The notes under the pieces: generated by a model
Database searches by the model: none
The model's input: only the letters and a program-made list of their open reading frames with translations
Told to the model about the DNA's origin: nothing
Position numbers and translations under genes: made by a program
DNA from: Bacteroidales bacterium
GTDB lineage: Bacteria > Bacteroidota > Bacteroidia > Bacteroidales > UBA932
Length of the DNA: 54,124 nt
NCBI GenBank assembly: GCA_017428035.1
Contig: JAFRRR010000124.1
Span: 1-54,124 of the forward strand
Direction: 5' to 3'
Shown: one piece after another, positions 48,631 through 54,124 of the stretch
Layout of the letters: the number at the start of each line of letters is the position of its first letter
Position numbering within the stretch: position 1 is the first letter of the stretch

Positions 48631-51600
48631 CTACCGCTCGGCCAGCCAGTTGTAGGCGTTGATGAACATATCCAGCCAGGGGGTGTCGGCATCGTGACGT
48701 TTCTCGCGGGGATACCAGGGCCAGTTCCAGGGGCGCAGGCAGCGCTCGGGGTGCGGCATCATTGCCAGATGGCGGCCGTCGGGGCTGCAGACACCGGCGA
48801 TGCCCATAGGCGAGCCGTTGGGGTTGCCGGGGTAGTCGTTGTAGTTGTAGCGGACCGCCACCTCAACGTTGCGGCCGGCGGGGAAGCTGAATTTGCCCTC
48901 ACCGTGGGCCACCCATATACCCAGTTTGGAGCCCTGAAGAGACTTGAGCATAATGGCGGGCGAGTCTTCTATGGTGACGCCCACAAAGCAGCTTTCGAAC
49001 TTGTGGCTGTCGTTGTGGACCATCTTGGGTGCGCGGGCACGGTCGTCGGGAGAAACCACGCCCAGCTCTGCCATAAGCTGGCAGCCGTTGCAGATACCAA
49101 GGCTTAGGGTGTCCTTGCGGGCATAGAATGCATCAATGGCGGCGCGGGCCTTGTCGTTGTACATCAGCGCACCGGCCCAGCCCTTGGCGCTGCCCAGGGT
49201 GTCGGCGTTGGAGAAGCCGCCCACAAAGACTATCATATTCACTTCAGAGAGATCTTCGCGGCCGGAAGTAAGGTCGGTGGTGTGGACATCCTTCACGTCA
49301 AAGCCAGCCATATAGAGGGCCCAGGCCATTTCGCGGTCGCCGTTGGAGCCTTTCTCGCGGATGATGGCGGCCACTGGCTTTTTGCCGCCCTGAACACGCT
49401 CTGCGCGCTGTTCGGGGAAGCGGTATACCAGCGGCTGGCCGGCAAAATTGTCGCGACGCTGACGTGCGCACCATCCCGCCGTCTGGCGCTTGTCCAGCAG
49501 ATAGGATGTCTCAAACCAACGCTGGCGCATTGCATCTATGTCAAGGTGCAGCTCGCCGCCGGAGTACTTGATATCCAGCGTGCGGCCGCCGTTCCAGGAG
49601 CCGATATTGTAGAATTTGACATTCTGGCCTGCAAGATAATCTTCTACGAAAGGATTGTTGTACTGGACAATCACGCCCGGCAGCTCGCTTAGCAGCACGT
49701 TGGCGTCCAGACCGGACAGATTGATGTCCAGGCCGCCCTTTGCATTAGCAAACATACTCTCCAGCAGGGCTGTGACCAGACCGCCGGCGCTCACGTCGTG
49801 ACCTGCGAGGATAAGCTCCTGCCCCACCAGACTCTGAATCGCCTCGAAGCAACGCGCAAAATATGCGGGATCTTTGATGTCGGGGCACGCGGCGCCCACC
49901 GAAGAGCACACCTGCGCATAGGCGCTGCCGCCCAGGTTGAAGGCAGGCTGGCGGTCAAACGGAATATAGAGAATCTGCGAATTGACGCTCTCGAACGATG
50001 CGTGGATGGTTTTGGTGATATCGCTCACCTGCCCTACTGTGGATACTATCAGCGTACCGGGAGAAATCACCTTTTCGCCGGAAGGATATTTCTGCGTCAT
50101 AGACATTGAGTCCTTGCCGGTGGGGATGTTGATGCCCAGGGCAATGGCAAAGTCGCTGGCGCCCTTGACAGCCTTGTACAGACGGGCATCCTCGCCTTCG
50201 TTGCGGGTCGGCCACATCCAGTTGGCAGATAGCGACACGCCGCGAAGGCCGCCGTCGATGGCAGCCCACACCATATTTGTGAGCGCCTCGGCAATGGTCA
50301 TACGGCTGCCCGCCGCCGGGTCAATCAGGCCCACCGCCGGAGCATGGCCTATGGAGGTGGCGATGCCTCGGTTGGAATCGTAGGCAATGGCCGTCACTGC
50401 CACGTCGTTGAGCGGCAGCTGTATCTCGCCGGCCGTCTGCTGGCAGGCGATAAGGCCTGTCACAGAGCGGTCCACCTTGTTGGTAAGCCAGTCTTTGCAG
50501 GCAACGGACTCCAGAGAGAGTATATCTTCTATAACCTTGGTGAGTTCTTCTGGCTTGTAGGCCGACACCGGACGGACGTCGGGATATGTCTTCTCTACCG
50601 TGGTGCCGGTCATAACCGTCTTGGGGGTGGAGCCCATCATATCGCCAATAGCCAAATCTATCGGAGCCACGCCGTTGCGGCTGTCTTTCAGCGTGAAGTT
50701 GTGCTCTCCGGTGGTCTTGCCAATCTTGTAGAACGGGGCGCGCTCACGCTCGGCAATCTTTTGCAGATGGTCGGCATCCGCATCTTTCATCACCAGACCC
50801 ATACGCTCCTGGCTCTCGTTGCCTATGATTTCCTTGTAAGAGAGGGTCTCGTCGCCGATGGGCAACTTGGCTATGTCTATGGTGCCGCCCACCTCCTCTA
50901 CCAGCTCTGAGAGGCAGTTCAGATGGCCGCCGGCGCCGTGGTCGTGGACGGAGATGATGGTGTTCTTATCCTCTTCTGCAATGGCGCGGATGGCGTTGTA
51001 GGCACGCTTCTGCATCTCGGGGTTGGAACGCTGCACCGCATTGAGCTCTATGGCGTTGGCATATTCGCCGGTGGCCACCGAGCTCACCGCTCCGCCGCCC
51101 ATACCGATGCGGTAGTTGTCGCCGCCCAGCAGCACCACGGCATCGCCGCTTCCGGGGGTCTCCTTTATGGAGTCGCGTTTCTTGGCATAGCCCACGCCGC
51201 CGGCCTGCATTATAACCTTGTCGTAGCCGTACATCCCGCGGCTGTCGCCATACTCAAAGGTGAGCAGCGAACCGCAGATTATAGGCTGGCCAAACTTGTT
51301 ACCAAAGTCGCTGGCGCCGTTGCTGGCCTTGATAAGTATCTCCTGCGGAGTCTGATATAGCCATTTGCGCTCTTGGAAAGCTTCCCAGGCGCGCCGTCCC
51401 TCTTCAAAGCGGGGATAGCTGGTCATATACACCGCGGTGCCGGCAATGGGGAAAGAGCCCTTGCCGCCCGCCATACGGTCGCGGATTTCGCCGCCGGTGC
51501 CCGTTGCAGCGCCGTTGAACGGCTCTACTGTGGTGGGGAAGTTGTGCGTCTCGGCCTTCAGGGAAATCACCGTCTCGGCCTTCTCGCGCTTGAAAAGCGA

Positions 51601-52293
51601 CGGCTGGGAGCCGTCCGTAGGGTGGAAAAGCTCCACCTCGGGGCCCTCTATGAAGGCGCAGTTGTCTTTGTATGCCGAAACCACGCGGTTGGGGTTGGTC
51701 TGCGTGGTCTTCTTTATCAGTTTGAACAGCGAAGAGGGCTGCTCCACGCCGTCGATAATGAATGTTCCGTTGAAGATTTTGTGGCGGCAGTGCTCGCTGT
51801 TGACCTGGCTGAAGCCGAACACCTCGCTGTCGGTGAGGCTGCGGCCCAGGCGGGCAGAGAGGTCCTGCAGATATTTGATTTCTTCCGGCGAAAGCGCCAG
51901 CCCCTCGCGCAGGTTATATTCTTCAAAATCAGTTATATACTCTATCGGATCGGGGGTGTGGCTCACGGTGAAAATTTCCTGGTCCAGGCCGCGGTAGAGC
52001 CGCTGCAGCATCTTGTCATAAGAGGCATCCTCCCCTTTTACGGGGAAATATTCCTCTATTCGCTTCAGACCGCTGATGTTCATATTCTGGGCAATTTCCA
52101 CGGCGGTGGTGCTCCAGGGGGTAATCATCTCGCGGCGGGGGCCCACAAAGAAGCCCTCGATAGATGTTTCATCGGTCTTTTTTGCAGAAGAAAAAAGCCA
52201 CTCCAAGGCTTCGATGGCCTCTTGTGGCTGATTATCTACTGTTTGAACTGCTATGACGCTGCCGGCGTCCGAACGGAAAAACAATATCTTCAT
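48631..52293 (-). CDS. purL: Phosphoribosylformylglycinamidine synthase, single-chain
   Basis: 1220 residues from ATG 52293; an in-frame TTG three codons earlier is not needed. It converts FGAR and glutamine to FGAM in purine synthesis. The N-terminal part is followed by the two AIRS-like synthase halves (FSQVNSEHCRHKIFNGTF; ETHNFPTTVEPFNGAATGTG; later NIPTGKDSMSM) and a C-terminal glutaminase domain with FVGGFSNADTLGSAKGWAG, the nucleophile in LGICNGCQLM, and HPERCLRP for the His/Glu pair. The size fits the long single-chain PurL of Bacteroidota. It is a single-gene unit facing away from folC, with no visible riboswitch in the 50-base leader region. Confidence 0.97.
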   Translation of the reverse strand: MKILFFRSDAGSVIAVQTVDNQPQEAIEALEWLFSSAKKTDETSIEGFFVGPRREMITPWSTTAVEIAQNMNISGLKRIEEYFPVKGEDASYDKMLQRLYRGLDQEIFTVSHTPDPIEYITDFEEYNLREGLALSPEEIKYLQDLSARLGRSLTDSEVFGFSQVNSEHCRHKIFNGTFIIDGVEQPSSLFKLIKKTTQTNPNRVVSAYKDNCAFIEGPEVELFHPTDGSQPSLFKREKAETVISLKAETHNFPTTVEPFNGAATGTGGEIRDRMAGGKGSFPIAGTAVYMTSYPRFEEGRRAWEAFQERKWLYQTPQEILIKASNGASDFGNKFGQPIICGSLLTFEYGDSRGMYGYDKVIMQAGGVGYAKKRDSIKETPGSGDAVVLLGGDNYRIGMGGGAVSSVATGEYANAIELNAVQRSNPEMQKRAYNAIRAIAEEDKNTIISVHDHGAGGHLNCLSELVEEVGGTIDIAKLPIGDETLSYKEIIGNESQERMGLVMKDADADHLQKIAERERAPFYKIGKTTGEHNFTLKDSRNGVAPIDLAIGDMMGSTPKTVMTGTTVEKTYPDVRPVSAYKPEELTKVIEDILSLESVACKDWLTNKVDRSVTGLIACQQTAGEIQLPLNDVAVTAIAYDSNRGIATSIGHAPAVGLIDPAAGSRMTIAEALTNMVWAAIDGGLRGVSLSANWMWPTRNEGEDARLYKAVKGASDFAIALGINIPTGKDSMSMTQKYPSGEKVISPGTLIVSTVGQVSDITKTIHASFESVNSQILYIPFDRQPAFNLGGSAYAQVCSSVGAACPDIKDPAYFARCFEAIQSLVGQELILAGHDVSAGGLVTALLESMFANAKGGLDINLSGLDANVLLSELPGVIVQYNNPFVEDYLAGQNVKFYNIGSWNGGRTLDIKYSGGELHLDIDAMRQRWFETSYLLDKRQTAGWCARQRRDNFAGQPLVYRFPEQRAERVQGGKKPVAAIIREKGSNGDREMAWALYMAGFDVKDVHTTDLTSGREDLSEVNMIVFVGGFSNADTLGSAKGWAGALMYNDKARAAIDAFYARKDTLSLGICNGCQLMAELGVVSPDDRARAPKMVHNDSHKFESCFVGVTIEDSPAIMLKSLQGSKLGIWVAHGEGKFSFPAGRNVEVAVRYNYNDYPGNPNGSPMGIAGVCSPDGRHLAMMPHPERCLRPWNWPWYPREKRHDADTPWLDMFINAYNWLAER

Positions 52294-52313
52294 TGGAAAC
52301 AATTTGTTAAGTG

Positions 52314-52321
52314 CAAATGTA
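52314..52321 (-). promoter_or_regulatory. Candidate -7 box of purL
   Basis: TACATTTG on the minus strand fits TAnnTTTG and is 20 bases before the purL ATG. No good -33 box is seen at 19-21 bases. The whole purL-folC divergent gap is only 50 bases, so the two promoters must overlap. Confidence 0.45.
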
Positions 52322-52343
52322 GCAAATTGCGTAAATTCGCAGC

Positions 52344-53597
52344 GTGACTTACCAAGAAAAAATAGAGAAACTTTTCAACCGCTTTCCCTCCTATCAGAAG
52401 GTCGGCTCGCGGGCCTATAAACCGGGGCTGGAATCTATGCTGGCCTTTGACTCTCTGCTGGGCCATCCGTGGCGGCAATTCCGCACAATACATATTGCCG
52501 GCACCAACGGCAAGGGCAGCGTCAGTTCTTTTCTGGCGGCGGCCCTGAGCGGCGGCGAGCGGCGCATCGGCCTCTACACCTCCCCTCACCTGACCGACTT
52601 TCGCGAAAGGATAAAAATAGTCTCTGAAAAGGGTTTTGAGATGATTCCGCGCAATGCGGTGGAGGCTTTTCTGGATAAGTACGAGGGGTTTATGGAGAGC
52701 GAAGGGCCCTCTTTCTTCGAAATCACCACGGCAATGGCGTTTGACTTTTTTGCCGCGGCGGGCGTGGACCTGGCGGTGATAGAGTGCGGCCTTGGGGGCC
52801 GGCTGGATTCCACCAACATCATCACGCCAAAGTTGAGCATCATCACCAACATTGGCCTGGAGCACACCGCATATCTGGGAAACACTCTGGAAGAGATTGC
52901 CTTTGAGAAGGCCGGCATCATAAAGCCGGGCGTGCCGGCGGTCATAGGTGAGATCAATCCCGCCACACGGCCGGTATTCGAGAGAATCGCCGCCGAAAGG
53001 GGCTGCGAACTGGTGTTTGCGCCCGAGACCGAATGCCGCCTGAGCGCCGGGGGCCTCGACTTGCCGGGCGATTATCAGCGGCAGAATCTGGCCACCGTTT
53101 CGGCCGCGCTGGAGATTCTTGAGCGGGAATACGGCATCGGTGCCGACGCGTCCCGAATCGCCTGCGCAGCGCATCTTACCGGCCTTCACGGCCGCTGGGA
53201 GAAGATTGGCAGCACGCCAGACATCATCTGCGACATAGGCCACAACGCCCACGGCCTCAGGCAGGTATTTGACCAGCTGAAGCAGGTTGCGCCGCAATAC
53301 GGCCACGTACACATCATTTTCGGCGTGGTCAGCGACAAGGACGTGGACGCAATAGCGCCGCTGATGATCAAGCCAGACGGACATATCTCTTACATCTTTA
53401 CGCAGCCCTCCACCCAAAGGGCAATGCCGGTACGGCGCCTCGCATATAAACTGAAGCGATACGGCATTTCCGGCGCCACCGCATCCACAGTGGCCAGGGC
53501 CATCTCCAGGGCCAGAAAAGAAGCCGCCGCCGAAGATTTGATCTTCATCGGCGGCAGCAACTTCACCGTGAGCGACGCGGTGGCCTATCTTCAATAA
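52344..53597 (+). CDS. folC: Folylpolyglutamate synthase / dihydrofolate synthase
   Basis: 417 residues, starting at GTG 52344 (MTYQEKIEKLFNRFPSYQKV), since no ATG precedes the conserved text. The Mur-ligase-like P-loop HIAGTNGKGSVSSFL, the YTSPHLTDFRERI segment, VIECGLGGRLDSTN and the C-domain DIGHNAHGL are all typical of FolC. It adds glutamate to dihydropteroate and to folates in the cytoplasm using ATP. It is divergent from purL (both serve one-carbon/purine metabolism) and convergent with the next gene, with one base between the stops. Confidence 0.95.
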   Translation: MTYQEKIEKLFNRFPSYQKVGSRAYKPGLESMLAFDSLLGHPWRQFRTIHIAGTNGKGSVSSFLAAALSGGERRIGLYTSPHLTDFRERIKIVSEKGFEMIPRNAVEAFLDKYEGFMESEGPSFFEITTAMAFDFFAAAGVDLAVIECGLGGRLDSTNIITPKLSIITNIGLEHTAYLGNTLEEIAFEKAGIIKPGVPAVIGEINPATRPVFERIAAERGCELVFAPETECRLSAGGLDLPGDYQRQNLATVSAALEILEREYGIGADASRIACAAHLTGLHGRWEKIGSTPDIICDIGHNAHGLRQVFDQLKQVAPQYGHVHIIFGVVSDKDVDAIAPLMIKPDGHISYIFTQPSTQRAMPVRRLAYKLKRYGISGATASTVARAISRARKEAAAEDLIFIGGSNFTVSDAVAYLQ

Positions 53598-53598
53598 T

Positions 53599-54124
53599 CT
53601 ATTCGAACACCAGCTCGCCGAAGTATTCGGGACGATGGTAGTCGGGCTGGGGCCAGCCTATGGGATTCCAGGTGACATAGTGCGGCACGGGCATCCTGTC
53701 GCCGCATTTGTAGAAGTTTGCACGCAGTTTCTTGCCGGAAATGGCGGCGCCGTCAAGGCCGTAGATGTCAAACGGGATAGCCATAGTGAGGCTCCAGCAG
53801 CAGCGGCCTTTCTCTTTCACTATGCTCTTTGAACCCAGCGAAGCCACGCGGCGGATGCGGCTGATCACCGAGTCGTCAAAGTTGTGGCGGTGGTCACGGT
53901 CGGGACCGCAGGCGAAGGTTCCGTGCCCGATGCAGGTCATCTCTATGTTGTAGTAATCGGGTTTGGAGATGTCCGGCGTCATAAAGAACTCCACGCAGGA
54001 GTCGTACCAGGGCTCGCTTCCGAAGTCGTATTCATACGTGCCGCGCACTCCGCGCTCTATCACCTTGAACTGCAAGAAGATTTCATCTCCGTTGTGGGCG
54101 ATTTTGAAGCTTACCCGCGGCTTG
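53599..54124 (-). CDS. Family-9-like carbohydrate-binding protein (5' end cut by window edge)
   Basis: The frame is open to the right edge (175 codons seen); the apparent start at 54075 is an internal TTG preceded by further sensible sequence (RVSFKIAHNGDEIFL). The text YDSCVEFFMTPDISKPDYYN, WSLTMAIPFDIYGL, LRANFYKCGD and WNPIGWPQPDYHRPEYFGEL is typical of the CBM9-like domain proteins of Bacteroidales, about 210-220 residues long. These bind sugars with a beta sandwich; a single-domain protein like this has no known catalytic role. Confidence 0.8.
   Translation of the reverse strand, partial: KPRVSFKIAHNGDEIFLQFKVIERGVRGTYEYDFGSEPWYDSCVEFFMTPDISKPDYYNIEMTCIGHGTFACGPDRDHRHNFDDSVISRIRRVASLGSKSIVKEKGRCCWSLTMAIPFDIYGLDGAAISGKKLRANFYKCGDRMPVPHYVTWNPIGWPQPDYHRPEYFGELVFE

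Noticed and set aside
52294-52343. Purine riboswitch in the purL-folC gap
   Set aside because: The gap is only 50 bases and contains overlapping promoter-like boxes; there is no space for an aptamer.
51373-52347. 324-residue open frame antisense to purL
   Set aside because: purL is intact and conserved on the other strand; the reverse frame is a composition shadow.
52290-53594. 434-residue open frame antisense to folC
   Set aside because: It mirrors the folC codon pattern and lacks signal, domain or ribosome site.
1-54124. CRISPR arrays, tRNA, rRNA and transposase genes
   Set aside because: No regularly spaced repeats, cloverleaf-like segments, rRNA-like sequence or transposase motifs were seen in any gap or gene.

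Overview
The window comes from a Bacteroidota genome, most likely order Bacteroidales. Evidence: two SusC/SusD pairs, many short lipoprotein signals ending at a cysteine, an ECF sigma/FecR pair feeding an STN-type SusC, promoters of the Bacteroides type (TTTG, about 19 nt, TAnnTTTG), and single-chain PurL and PurM proteins of the Bacteroidales kind. Genus cannot be read from the sequence alone. I see no tRNA, rRNA, CRISPR array or transposase gene.

Left edge (1-4191, plus strand): the tail of a small protein, a small secreted protein with GSWVY repeats, a DEDDh exonuclease broken by an internal out-of-frame deletion, then two exported TIM-barrel glycosidase-like genes. The second ends 8 bases inside the 3' end of the opposing locus.

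Polysaccharide utilisation locus 1 (21465 down to 4184, minus strand): ECF sigma, FecR anti-sigma, SusC with STN domain, SusD, two related surface lipoproteins, an SGNH esterase, and two alpha-L-rhamnosidases (GH78 and GH106). The logic is substrate sensing through SusC, release of sigma by FecR, and uptake and trimming of a rhamnose-containing, probably acylated, glycan.

Housekeeping block (21470-25512, plus strand): purM, an unrecognised lipoprotein, a 3'-5' exonuclease-fold protein, mscL and a small outer-membrane barrel protein. It ends in a terminator and a long imperfect foldback repeat.

Polysaccharide utilisation locus 2 (25804-47007): a divergent pair of operons around 43.45-43.60 kb. 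Leftward: AGE-family 2-epimerase, SusC, SusD, a DUF5018 lipoprotein, an NAGPA-type phosphodiester glycosidase, a GHL10-type TIM-barrel protein and a BACON protein. A terminator/attenuator 9 bases before the next start codon follows, then a second GHL10 paralogue, a DUF5009 membrane acyltransferase homologue, an exported FAD oxidoreductase and a sugar porter. Rightward: ROK repressor, metallophosphoesterase and a Tat-type DUF4434 lipoprotein. A perfect 10-3-10 palindrome lies between two recognisable promoters and is a strong candidate ROK operator. The enzyme set suggests an amino-sugar glycan containing phosphodiesters; this is the most unusual system in the window.

Right edge (47008-54124): a second foldback repeat, an AAA_14/DUF4143 ATPase whose promoter carries two matching palindromes 32 bp apart, purL, folC, and the cut-off 3' part of a family-9-like carbohydrate-binding protein.
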